Shown here piece by piece: positions 19,527 through 27,167 of a stretch of DNA of 64,000 bases (positions are counted from its first letter, which is position 1; every line of letters starts with the position of its first letter). Source of the DNA: Rhizobacter sp. AJA081-3 (GTDB taxonomy: Bacteria; Pseudomonadota; Gammaproteobacteria; Burkholderiales; Burkholderiaceae_C); contig NZ_CP059067.1 in the NCBI RefSeq assembly GCF_017795745.1, forward strand, positions 558,001 through 622,000. The letters are read 5' to 3'. Below the pieces are notes generated by a model. That model did no database searches. It saw nothing but the letters and a program-made list of their open reading frames with translations, and was not told the origin of the DNA. Both the position numbers and the translations under genes were made by a program.

Positions 19527-21247
19527 ACCGCTTTGCGCGCCTGTTCGCCGAACTCGACGCGAGCACCGCGACGAACGCGAAGCTTGCGGCCTTGCAGAGC
19601 TACTTCGCCGAGGCCGCGCCGGCCGATGCGGCCTGGGCGGTGTACTTCCTCGCCGGTGGCAAGCCGCGCCAGGTGCTGCCCACCGCGGCGCTGCGTGCGA
19701 TGGCCGTGCAACGCGCCGGCATCCCCGAGTGGCTGTTCGAGGAGTGTTACCAGGCGGTCGGTGACCTCGCCGAGACCATTGCCAATGTGCTGCCGCCGCC
19801 CGCCACGCTCGGCGACGTCGGCCTGGCCGAGTGGGTGCAGCAGCGCCTGCTGCCGCTGCGTGGCGCCGAGCCGGCCGAGCAGGCGGCGCGCATCGCGCAA
19901 TGGTTCGGCGAACTCGACGCCGCCGGGCGCTTTCTGCTCGTCAAGCTGATCGGCGGCGGCTTTCGCGTCGGCGTGAGCAAGTTGCTGGTGCAGCGCGCGC
20001 TGGCCGCGCACGCGGGGCTGGATGCCAAGCTCGTCGCGCAACGCATGATGGGCTACACCGATGCAAAGGCGGCGCCAGATGCGGCGTCCTACGCGCGGCT
20101 GCTGGCGCCGGCCGGCGAGGGCCGCATCGAGGCCGGCCAGCCCTATCCCTTCTTCCTCGCCCACGCGCTGGATGTGCTGCCAGCCGACTTCGAAGCGCGA
20201 CTCGGCCCGAGCAGCGACTGGCTGGTCGAGTGGAAGTACGACGGCATCCGTGCGCAGCTGGTGCGCCGCGAGGGGCAGGTGTGGATCTGGTCGCGCGGCG
20301 AGGAGCTGGTGACCGAGCGCTTCCCCGAGATCGTGCAGGCCGCGCAGGCGCTGCCCGACGGCACCGTGCTCGATGGCGAGATCGTCGTCTGGAAGGACGC
20401 GCGGCTGGCGCCCTTCAACCTGCTGCAGCAGCGCATCGGCCGCAAGACGCTGACGAAGAAGGTGCTCGCCGAGGCACCGGTGGCCTTCATCGCCTACGAC
20501 CTGCTCGAGTCGCAGGGAGAAGACCGCCGCGATTGCCCGCAGCACGATCGCCGTGCCCTGCTCGAAGCGGCGCTGCAGGGCACGCCGCTGCAGCTCTCGC
20601 CGCTCGCCCATGCGACCGACTGGGCCGCCTTCGCCGCGCTGCGCCGCGAGTCGCGCGAGCGCGGTGTCGAGGGCTTCATGCTCAAGCACCGGCAGGCGCG
20701 TTACGGCAGCGGCCGCACCAAGGTCGATGGCACCTGGTGGAAGTGGAAGATCGAGCCGCTGTCGATCGACGCCGTGCTCGTCTACGCGCAGGCCGGCCAC
20801 GGCCGCCGCGCCAGCGTCTACACCGACTACACCTTCGCGGTGTGGAACCGCACACCGCGCGACGCCGCCGAGGCGCAGGTGGTGCTCGATGCCATCGAGC
20901 GGCGCGAGCCGGCGCAGCCCGGCGCGCTGCAGCTGGTCACCTTCGCGAAGGCCTACTCGGGCCTGAGCGACGCCGAGTTCGCCGAAGTCGACCGGGTGAT
21001 CCGCCAGACCACGATCGAGAAGTTCGGCCCGGTGCGCAGCGTGCGGCCCTCGCTGGTGTTCGAGCTCGGCTTCGAGGGCATCAACCGCAGCCCGCGCCAC
21101 AAGAGCGGCATCGCGGTGCGCTTCCCGCGCATGCTGCGCATCCGCAGCGACAAGGCGCTGCACGAGGCCGACACCTTGGGTCACCTGGAGGCCCTGCTGT
21201 TCAGCGCCGGGGCGGGTACGATGGCGGCCAGGGAGCAAACACCATGA
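19523..21247 (+). CDS. ATP-dependent DNA ligase (ligase-associated repair module)
   Basis: 574 residues from ATG 19523. An N-terminal alpha-helical DNA-binding domain (about 1-190) is followed by the nucleotidyltransferase core: motif I EWKYDGIRAQ with adenylated Lys238, motif III-type LDGEIVVWK, GFMLKHRQARYGSGRT, and motif V WWKWKIEP. A C-terminal OB fold ends near HKSGIAVRFPRMLRIR. This is the single-chain ligase of the exonuclease/helicase module, not LigD or the NAD-dependent replicative ligase. Its stop overlaps the next start. Confidence 0.93.
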   Translation: MNRFARLFAELDASTATNAKLAALQSYFAEAAPADAAWAVYFLAGGKPRQVLPTAALRAMAVQRAGIPEWLFEECYQAVGDLAETIANVLPPPATLGDVGLAEWVQQRLLPLRGAEPAEQAARIAQWFGELDAAGRFLLVKLIGGGFRVGVSKLLVQRALAAHAGLDAKLVAQRMMGYTDAKAAPDAASYARLLAPAGEGRIEAGQPYPFFLAHALDVLPADFEARLGPSSDWLVEWKYDGIRAQLVRREGQVWIWSRGEELVTERFPEIVQAAQALPDGTVLDGEIVVWKDARLAPFNLLQQRIGRKTLTKKVLAEAPVAFIAYDLLESQGEDRRDCPQHDRRALLEAALQGTPLQLSPLAHATDWAAFAALRRESRERGVEGFMLKHRQARYGSGRTKVDGTWWKWKIEPLSIDAVLVYAQAGHGRRASVYTDYTFAVWNRTPRDAAEAQVVLDAIERREPAQPGALQLVTFAKAYSGLSDAEFAEVDRVIRQTTIEKFGPVRSVRPSLVFELGFEGINRSPRHKSGIAVRFPRMLRIRSDKALHEADTLGHLEALLFSAGAGTMAAREQTP

Positions 21248-21990
21248 CGCGATCCATCCTGGCCCTGCTGGCCGCACTCACGCTTGCCGCCTGCGGCAGC
21301 GTCGAGGAGAGTGACCCGAAGCCACGGCTGGAGGCGCTCAGCACGCCCGGGACGGACTTCGGCAGGACGCTCGTCGGCACGCGCAAGCAGCTCGACTTCC
21401 TGGTGCGCAACAGCGACGCAGGCTTCGCGAAGGTGAAGCCGCTGGACGTGACGGGACTGGCGGTCAATGGCGGCACCTTGACCTCCACGAGTACCTGCCC
21501 CACCGTGCCCTTCACGCTGGCCGAAGGCGAGAGCTGCTATCTCTCCGTGTACTGGCAGCCCGGTGCCGCCGGCGCCTTGACCGGCGAAATCCGCATGACG
21601 AGCAATGCGAAGGAAAGTCCCCAGGTGCTGGCCATCACCGGGGCTGCACAAAACCCGCTCGACCCCGCGCTCGGCGCGATCGCGTTCGTGGGCACGCCGG
21701 TTCTCGAGTTCGGCGAAGTGCCGCGCGGCGCATCGCAATCGCTGCCCTTCATCGTGCGGAACATCGGCAATGCCGCCGACACGCTGAACATCTCCGCGCC
21801 CGCGGCAAGCGGCTGGAGCGCGAGCCACGACTGCCCCGATTCTCTGGCGGTGAACAGCCAGTGCACCATCACAGTCACCTTCGCACCGACCGAGGCCGGC
21901 CTGTCCGTGCCCTCGGCGCTGCTCGTGACCGACCCGTACAACGCCAGCTACGGCGGCCTCTCTCTCAGCCTGCGCGGCACCGGCCGCTAG
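21244..21990 (+). CDS. Lipoprotein with two Ig-like (ASH/choice-of-anchor D) repeats
   Basis: 248 residues. A lipobox (LTLAACG) marks a lipoprotein signal peptide. Two repeats of about 100 residues each follow the pattern FG-x-V/L-x-G-x(5)-L/F-x-VRN (DFGRTLVGTRKQLDFLVRN and EFGEVPRGASQSLPFIVRN) and end in GE/GL-type strands, as in choice-of-anchor D or ASH beta-sandwich modules. The ATGA overlap with the ligase is surprising for a surface protein and may be only positional. Function not recognised. Confidence 0.75.
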   Translation: MTRSILALLAALTLAACGSVEESDPKPRLEALSTPGTDFGRTLVGTRKQLDFLVRNSDAGFAKVKPLDVTGLAVNGGTLTSTSTCPTVPFTLAEGESCYLSVYWQPGAAGALTGEIRMTSNAKESPQVLAITGAAQNPLDPALGAIAFVGTPVLEFGEVPRGASQSLPFIVRNIGNAADTLNISAPAASGWSASHDCPDSLAVNSQCTITVTFAPTEAGLSVPSALLVTDPYNASYGGLSLSLRGTGR

Positions 21991-22068
21991 GGTCAATCGC
22001 CGCAGGGCCCATACTGCGGCTCCTCCACCTCTATCGAGGCCCTTGACGCGGGTTTCGCACCCGCGCCC

Positions 22069-22776
22069 ATGCCCGGCTACCAGACCAAGCAAGAGCACAT
22101 CGCCGTGCGCGGTGTCGATGACATCGTCATCCGCTCGCTGCTCGACCGCCAGCAGTTCAGCGACCCGCTCGGCGACGCGCTGGAGCAGGGCATCTCGTCG
22201 GCCGCCTGGCCGCTCTTCGGGCTGTTGTGGCCCTCGGGCGCGCAGCTCGCTGCGCGCATCGCTCTGCACCCGGTGACCGAAGGTGAACGCATCCTCGAAC
22301 TCGGCTGCGGCCTCGCGCTGGCCAGCCTGGTGGGGCATCGCCGCGGCGCCGACATGACAGCCAGTGACTGCCATCCGCTGGCCGAGGGTTTCCTGCGCGA
22401 GAACCTGCGCCTGAACGAGCTCGGGCCGATGAAGTACCGCCACGGCCACTGGGGCGGCCATGCCGCCGCGCCGGCACGCGGCGAGGTGCCGGCTTCCGAG
22501 ATGCTCAGTGGCCGCTTCGAGCTGATCATCGGCAGCGACCTGCTCTACGAACGCGACGACGACGGCACGCTGTCGGGCACCATCGCGCGCCATGCTGCGC
22601 CGGGCGGCGAGGTGTGGATCGTCGACCCCGACCGCGGCAACCGCGCCGCCTTCCACAAGCAGATGATCGCCGCCGGCTTCAGTGGCCGCGAAGAGCGGCT
22701 CGACCGCGCGGCCGCCGGCTTCCAGCTCGCCTACAAGGGCCGCCTGCTGGTCTACACCGCGCCGGCCGCGCACTGA
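22069..22776 (+). CDS. Class I SAM-dependent methyltransferase (METTL21/nicotinamide N-methyltransferase-like)
   Basis: 235 residues. SAM motif I ILELGCGLALAS, motif II area TASDCHPLAEGFLRENL, and FELIIGSDLLYERDD, which resembles the DLLY motif of METTL21-type protein-lysine methyltransferases. WPSGAQLA ahead of motif I also fits that group. The target is unknown. The 3' end overlaps the convergent asparaginase gene by 25 bases (22752-22776). Confidence 0.78.
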   Translation: MPGYQTKQEHIAVRGVDDIVIRSLLDRQQFSDPLGDALEQGISSAAWPLFGLLWPSGAQLAARIALHPVTEGERILELGCGLALASLVGHRRGADMTASDCHPLAEGFLRENLRLNELGPMKYRHGHWGGHAAAPARGEVPASEMLSGRFELIIGSDLLYERDDDGTLSGTIARHAAPGGEVWIVDPDRGNRAAFHKQMIAAGFSGREERLDRAAAGFQLAYKGRLLVYTAPAAH

Positions 22777-23810
22777 TTGCCGAGTGCGCTGCGCAGCGCA
22801 GCGCTGGCGCGCAATCGACCGACCTCGATGCCGTTCCAGTTGCGCAGCATCGGCTCGCTGAGCGAGCGCAGCAGCGCGGGCTCGTCGCCTTGCAGCGGCA
22901 CCAGCGCCTCGATCACCGCAGCCATCACCACCTCGGCAGCGCGCGCGTTGTTGCCGTCGTCGATCTTGATCGCCACGCCCAGGCCCTGCGCGGGCAGCGC
23001 AGCGCAGTACACGCCCTCGGCGCCGACCTTGCAGAACACACGTTCGCCCAGCCGCTCCATCACGCGCGTGTCGAAGCGGCCCGTGCCGGCGACCATGAAG
23101 GGCGCCTTCGCCACCGCTTCGCGCAGCCGCTTCGCCGCCTGCGCGTGCTCGCTGGCCAGGCCTCGGCCGGTGGCCACGCGGGCGAAGCCGAGCGCCAGGT
23201 GGCGCAGCGGGATCGCGTAGGTCGGGATCGAGCAGCCGTCAGTGCCGTGCGGCGCGGTCGAGAGATCGAAGTCCGTCGCCGCCTGCAATGCGGCTGTCAC
23301 CTCGCGCATCACGGCATGTTCCGGCTTCACGTAGCCGCGCGCGAAGCCGCGCAGGCCGGCGGCGCCGTGGCGCGCGCAGGCCAGGCACAGGAAGCCGGCA
23401 TGCTTGCCCGAGCAGTTGTTGTGCAACGCGCCGGGCTGCTCGCCACGCGCCGCCAGCGCGCGCGTGGCCACGTCGTAGCCGGGCCAGTGCGCGCCGCATT
23501 CCAGCGCGTCGGCGTCCAGGCCGGCCTTGGCCAGCATGCCGGCGGCAGTGTGCACATGCTCGGGTTCGCCGTTGTGCGAGGCGCAGGCGAGGGCGAGCTC
23601 TTCAGCCGTCAGCGCCAACGTGTCGGCGGCGCCGCTGGCCACCAGCGGCAGCGCCTGCAGCACCTTCACCGCCGAGCGCGGGAACACCGGCCGCTCGATG
23701 TCGCCCAGCGACAGCACGCTGCGCCCGTCCGCATCCACCACCGCCAGCGCGCCGCGATGCACCGACTCGAGCGCCGTGCCGCGCAGCACCTCCACCATGA
23801 TCGGGTTCAT
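22752..23810 (-). CDS. L-asparaginase II family protein (Rhizobium etli type)
   Basis: 352 residues. Family markers are FPRSAVKVLQALPL, CASHNGEPEHV, NNCSGKHAGFL and GTDGCSIPTYAIPL, which belong to the thermolabile asparaginase family unrelated to E. coli AnsA/AnsB. It should hydrolyse asparagine to aspartate and ammonia in the cytoplasm. Start ATG 23810 overlaps the upstream COQ10-like gene (ATGA); ATG 23798 is an alternative four codons in. It converges on a methyltransferase gene with a 25-base overlap. Confidence 0.87.
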   Translation of the reverse strand: MNPIMVEVLRGTALESVHRGALAVVDADGRSVLSLGDIERPVFPRSAVKVLQALPLVASGAADTLALTAEELALACASHNGEPEHVHTAAGMLAKAGLDADALECGAHWPGYDVATRALAARGEQPGALHNNCSGKHAGFLCLACARHGAAGLRGFARGYVKPEHAVMREVTAALQAATDFDLSTAPHGTDGCSIPTYAIPLRHLALGFARVATGRGLASEHAQAAKRLREAVAKAPFMVAGTGRFDTRVMERLGERVFCKVGAEGVYCAALPAQGLGVAIKIDDGNNARAAEVVMAAVIEALVPLQGDEPALLRSLSEPMLRNWNGIEVGRLRASAALRSALGNQCAAGAV

Positions 23811-24265
23811 CGTTCCTCGGTCTGTTTCCGTGGGCCTGGAGTGGATGATGCCAGCGCTCGCTGCACGAAGGCGTCGACCATGCTGTTGGCCATGCGGTCG
23901 AACACCGGGCCGGCGGCTCGCGTCACCCAGGCACTGTCGAACTCGTAGTCGAGCGTGAAGGCGACCTTGCAGGCGTCGGCGCCGAGCGCGCCGAGCCGCC
24001 ACTCGCCCTCGAAGCGGCGAAACGGCCCGTGCTCGAGGTGGATGGCCATGTACTCCGGCCGGCGCTTCGGGTTGCGCGTGCGCATCTCGAAGATCTTGCC
24101 GGCCCAGCGCACGCGCAGGTCGGCCGACACCAGGGCGTCGTCGCGGCTGACGATGGTCGCGCCCGTGCACCAGGGCAGGAACTGCGGGTAGTGCTCGGCG
24201 GCCTCGATGAGGTCGAAGAGGTGTTCGGCGCTGCGGTCCACCAGCGCGCTGTGGCGCACGATCAT
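23807..24265 (-). CDS. COQ10/RatA-like START-domain protein
   Basis: 152 residues with the polyketide-cyclase/START fold: VDRSAEHLFDLIEAAEHYPQFLPWC at the N-terminus and FDRMANSMVDAFVQRA at the C-terminal helix, typical of COQ10 and RatA. Eukaryotic COQ10 binds ubiquinone; RatA has been described as a ribosome-associated toxin. Because a menA-like and a second ubiE gene lie in the same row, a quinone-binding role is the more likely reading. In most Burkholderiales a RatA-like gene sits next to smpB, which is not seen here. Confidence 0.78.
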   Translation of the reverse strand: MIVRHSALVDRSAEHLFDLIEAAEHYPQFLPWCTGATIVSRDDALVSADLRVRWAGKIFEMRTRNPKRRPEYMAIHLEHGPFRRFEGEWRLGALGADACKVAFTLDYEFDSAWVTRAAGPVFDRMANSMVDAFVQRALASSTPGPRKQTEER

Positions 24266-24274
24266 CGGTTTCGC

Positions 24275-25273
24275 CTACATCCGGGCGACGCGGCCTTCGC
24301 GGACCAGCGGCTCGTACAGCGCGACGTCGGCCTCGATGCGCTCGCGCAGCGCCTGTGGCGTCGACGGCGTGATCTCGAAGCCGGCCTGCTCCGCGCGGGC
24401 GCGCACTTCGTTCGTGCCGAGCGCGCCGAGGATGTCCTGCCGCAGCTGTTCGATCACCGGCGCGGGCGTACCGGCCAGGCTCACCAGCGCGGCCCAGGGA
24501 TGCATCTCGACGGGCGGACCGCCGGCTTCGGCCAGGGTCGGAATGTCGGGGTGGCTGGCCAGGCGCTGCCGCGCGGCCACTGCGAGTGGCCGTAGCTTGC
24601 CGCTGGCCACCAGGCCCGCCACGGTGTTCATGCCGATGGTGGTGAAGTCCACCTCGCCTGAGGCCACGCCGGACAGCAGCGTGCCGGCGTCCTTGAAGGG
24701 GATGTGCAGCATCTGCACGCCGGCGGCCCGCGCCAAGCTCTCGACCGCCACGTGGCTCGCATGCCCGTTGCCCAGCGTCGCGTAGCTCACGGCGCCCGGC
24801 TTGCGCCGTGCCGCGTCGAGCATCTCGGCGACGCTGCGAAAGCGGTTGCCGCCGCCGACGAAGATCAGGAAGGTGGCGCGAAACAGCAGTGTCAGCGGCA
24901 CCAGGTCGCGCCGCGGGTCGTAGGGCAGGGTGGCGTGCAGCAGCGGGTTGACGGCCAGCGTGGCGGTGTCGGCGAGGTACATCGTGTGCCCGTCGGCCGG
25001 TGTGCGCCGCACGTCGCCGAAGGCGACGATGCCCGAGGCGCCGGGCTTGTTGTCCACCAGCACCGGCTGGCGCCATCGCTGCGACAGCCGCTGCGCCACG
25101 CTGCGCGCCACCACGTCGGGCCCGACACCCACCGAGTAGGGAACGACGATGCGAACTGCGTGTGCCGGAAAACCCGCCGGACGCGCCGCGCGGGCCAACG
25201 GCACGGCCATGCCGCCCAGCGCGCCGGCCAGGGCCCGCCAGCAGTCTCGCCGCGTGACGGACAGCCCGGCCAT
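24275..25273 (-). CDS. Tripartite tricarboxylate transporter (Bug/TctC family) substrate-binding protein
   Basis: 332 residues with a Tat-like or Sec signal (TRRDCWRALAGALGG then ARAARPAG). Bug-family motifs: IVVPYSVGVGPDVVAR, VVDNKPGASGIVA as VLVDNKPGASG, and HIPFKDAG. Such binding proteins are numerous in Burkholderiales and capture small carboxylates. No TctA/TctB permease is nearby. Its start overlaps the stop of the menA-like gene by one base (TGATG), so it is translated from the quinone-gene message. Confidence 0.88.
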   Translation of the reverse strand: MAGLSVTRRDCWRALAGALGGMAVPLARAARPAGFPAHAVRIVVPYSVGVGPDVVARSVAQRLSQRWRQPVLVDNKPGASGIVAFGDVRRTPADGHTMYLADTATLAVNPLLHATLPYDPRRDLVPLTLLFRATFLIFVGGGNRFRSVAEMLDAARRKPGAVSYATLGNGHASHVAVESLARAAGVQMLHIPFKDAGTLLSGVASGEVDFTTIGMNTVAGLVASGKLRPLAVAARQRLASHPDIPTLAEAGGPPVEMHPWAALVSLAGTPAPVIEQLRQDILGALGTNEVRARAEQAGFEITPSTPQALRERIEADVALYEPLVREGRVARM

Positions 25274-26214
25274 CACCCCGACACGCGGCCGAACAGCGCA
25301 CCCGCGGACAGCAAGGCCGCGAACCACAGTTCGAGCCGGAACGTGCTGAACAGCACCTCGTTGAACGCCGTGCCGCGCGGGCAGCTGACGAAGTCGTGGC
25401 GCAGGCGCCAGGCCGCCGGCAGCAGCAGCAGCGGCAGCACGAGGCCGGGCGAATGGCCCCAGGCCAGCATCGGTGCGAGCAGCGCGAAGGGCAGGAACAG
25501 CAAGGCCGTGAACAGGCGCCGCGAGCCTGATTCGCCGAAGGTCACGGCGAAGGTGCGGCGGCCGACGATCCGGTCGTGCGCGATGTCGCGGTGGTTGTTG
25601 ACCGCCAGCGCCGCGGCGGCCAGCGAGCCGATGGCCACCGAGGCCAGAGCGCTGACGATGCCGACGTGGCCGGTGAGCACCCAGTCGGTGCCCATCACGG
25701 CGACCAGGCCGAAGAACACGAACACGGTGAATTCGCCGAAGGGCGTGTAGGCGATCGGCCGCGGCCCGCCCATGTAGGCCAGCGCCGCCAGCAGCGAACT
25801 CACGCCGATCGCCAGCACCGGCCAGCCGCGATAGGCCACCAGCGCCAGGCCCAGGCCGGTGGCCACCAGCGCGACGACCACGATGCCGGCGCGCACGTGT
25901 CGCACGCTCAGCCAGCCGTTGGCGGTGGCCCGCGGCAGGCCGGTGCGCGTGCCGCTGCGCTCGCCGCCGCGCACGGTGTAGCCCACGTCGTTCTGCATGT
26001 TGGTGATGACCTGCATCAGCAGCGCGGCGCCGAGCACCAGCAGCGTGGCCAGCAGGTCGATCGCGCCCTGGCGGGCGAAACCCAGCGTGCCGCCGACCAG
26101 CACCGGGCTGATCGCCACCAGCAGGCTGCGCGGCCGCACCGCGACGGCCCAGGCACGCAGGGACCCGGCACGCACCGGATGGATGTCGTCGGCAGCAGCT
26201 CGTTTGACGGTCAT
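25273..26214 (-). CDS. menA: MenA-like 1,4-dihydroxy-2-naphthoate polyprenyltransferase (UbiA superfamily)
   Basis: 313-residue membrane protein with about eight hydrophobic helices. The first Asp-rich motif appears as NMQNDVGYTVRGGERSGTRTG, matching the MenA form ND-x(6)-G-x(3)-R. The second is NNHRDIAHDRIVGRRTFAV. Family knowledge: prenylates dihydroxynaphthoate in menaquinone synthesis. The gene downstream of menG in the same row supports that. No other men or mqn genes are in the window. Prenylation of another aromatic remains possible. Confidence 0.83.
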   Translation of the reverse strand: MTVKRAAADDIHPVRAGSLRAWAVAVRPRSLLVAISPVLVGGTLGFARQGAIDLLATLLVLGAALLMQVITNMQNDVGYTVRGGERSGTRTGLPRATANGWLSVRHVRAGIVVVALVATGLGLALVAYRGWPVLAIGVSSLLAALAYMGGPRPIAYTPFGEFTVFVFFGLVAVMGTDWVLTGHVGIVSALASVAIGSLAAAALAVNNHRDIAHDRIVGRRTFAVTFGESGSRRLFTALLFLPFALLAPMLAWGHSPGLVLPLLLLPAAWRLRHDFVSCPRGTAFNEVLFSTFRLELWFAALLSAGALFGRVSG

Positions 26215-26262
26215 GGCGTCTTGATTGTCGGAAGGGAAGATGCAAGCGCAGCTTGCGCAATG

Positions 26263-26997
26263 TCAAGCCGGCGGGCGCGTGCCGGCATGGATGCAGGCGA
26301 TGCCGAAACTGAGGTCGCGCCAGTGCACGTCGGCGAAGCCGGCGTCCTGAATGTGGCGCGCGAAGGCGCCCTGGTCAGGAAAGCGCCGGATCGATTCGAC
26401 GAGGTAGTCGTAGGCCTGCGGCGAGCGGGCGATCCAGGCGCCCAGGCGCGGGATCACGGTGAAGGAAAACAGGTCGTAGAACGGCCGCAGCCCCGGCCGC
26501 GGCGTCGAGAATTCGAGGCAAAGGAAGCGACCACCCGGCTTGAGCACGCGCCGCGCCTCGGCGAGCGCCGCATCGAGGTGAGTGACGTTGCGGATGCCGA
26601 AGGCGATGGTGAGCGTGTCGACCGAGGCATCCGCCAGCGGCAGCCGCTCGGCCGCGCCGAGTTGCCAATCGACGTGGGCCAGGCCGCGGGCCCGGCCGGC
26701 GGCCATCATGGCCTCGCTCGGGTCGATCACCGTCACCTGCCGGTCCGGCCCGGCCAGGCGTGCCGCCACGTCGCCGGTGCCGCCGGCGAGGTCGACGATG
26801 CACTGCCCCGCGCGCGGCGCGGCCAGCGCCACCAGGCGGCGCTTCCACAGGCGGTGGATGCCCAGGCTCATCAGGTCGTTCATCAGGTCGTAACGCGGTG
26901 CGACCGATTCGAAAACATTGCGGATGCGGCGCTCGCGTTCGCCCGATGCGACGAAGGCGTTTCCAAAGCTGCGTGAAAGGGGATCGGTGTCGGGCAT
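26263..26997 (-). CDS. menG: Second UbiE/MenG family quinone C-methyltransferase
   Basis: 244 residues, clearly paralogous to the protein at 3201-3932: [56 protein letters not shown] and a C-terminal DLSFGIACIHAGT. It differs in many core positions (for example the SAM-loop residues after GGTGD). Position 48 bases upstream of the menA-like gene suggests it methylates demethylmenaquinone while the other copy serves ubiquinone. The divergent promoter region carries an FNR-type site. Confidence 0.83.
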   Translation of the reverse strand: MPDTDPLSRSFGNAFVASGERERRIRNVFESVAPRYDLMNDLMSLGIHRLWKRRLVALAAPRAGQCIVDLAGGTGDVAARLAGPDRQVTVIDPSEAMMAAGRARGLAHVDWQLGAAERLPLADASVDTLTIAFGIRNVTHLDAALAEARRVLKPGGRFLCLEFSTPRPGLRPFYDLFSFTVIPRLGAWIARSPQAYDYLVESIRRFPDQGAFARHIQDAGFADVHWRDLSFGIACIHAGTRPPA

Positions 26998-27080
26998 GTC
27001 GCTCCAGTCTGGCGCGGCCGACGTGCCTGTCCGGTCCGCGATGCGTCACGAGAGACTGACGGTTATCGTGTCACGATTCG

Positions 27081-27094
27081 TTGACGGCAGTCAA
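27081..27094. promoter_or_regulatory. FNR/ANR-type binding site between menG and hemN-like genes
   Basis: TTGAC-GGCA-GTCAA is a perfect inverted repeat, extended to CGTTGAC/GTCAACG at 27079-27096, and differs from the FNR consensus TTGAT-N4-ATCAA by one symmetric base per half. TAAGGT at 27117-27122 is a weak -10 whose predicted start (27129) places the site centre at -41.5, the class II activator position. hemN genes are classical FNR/ANR targets. Binding is inferred. Confidence 0.65.
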
Positions 27095-27167
27095 CGATGG
27101 GCCCCCTGCCGCCGCCTAAGGTAATGTCGACACAGCCTCTTCGGCATGTGTCCGGGAGGAGCCGAAA

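Noticed and set aside
22752-25301. One long frame uniting asparaginase with upstream sequence
   Set aside because: The upstream part is a shifted reading of the COQ10-like and TctC-like genes. Asparaginase has its own start at 23810.
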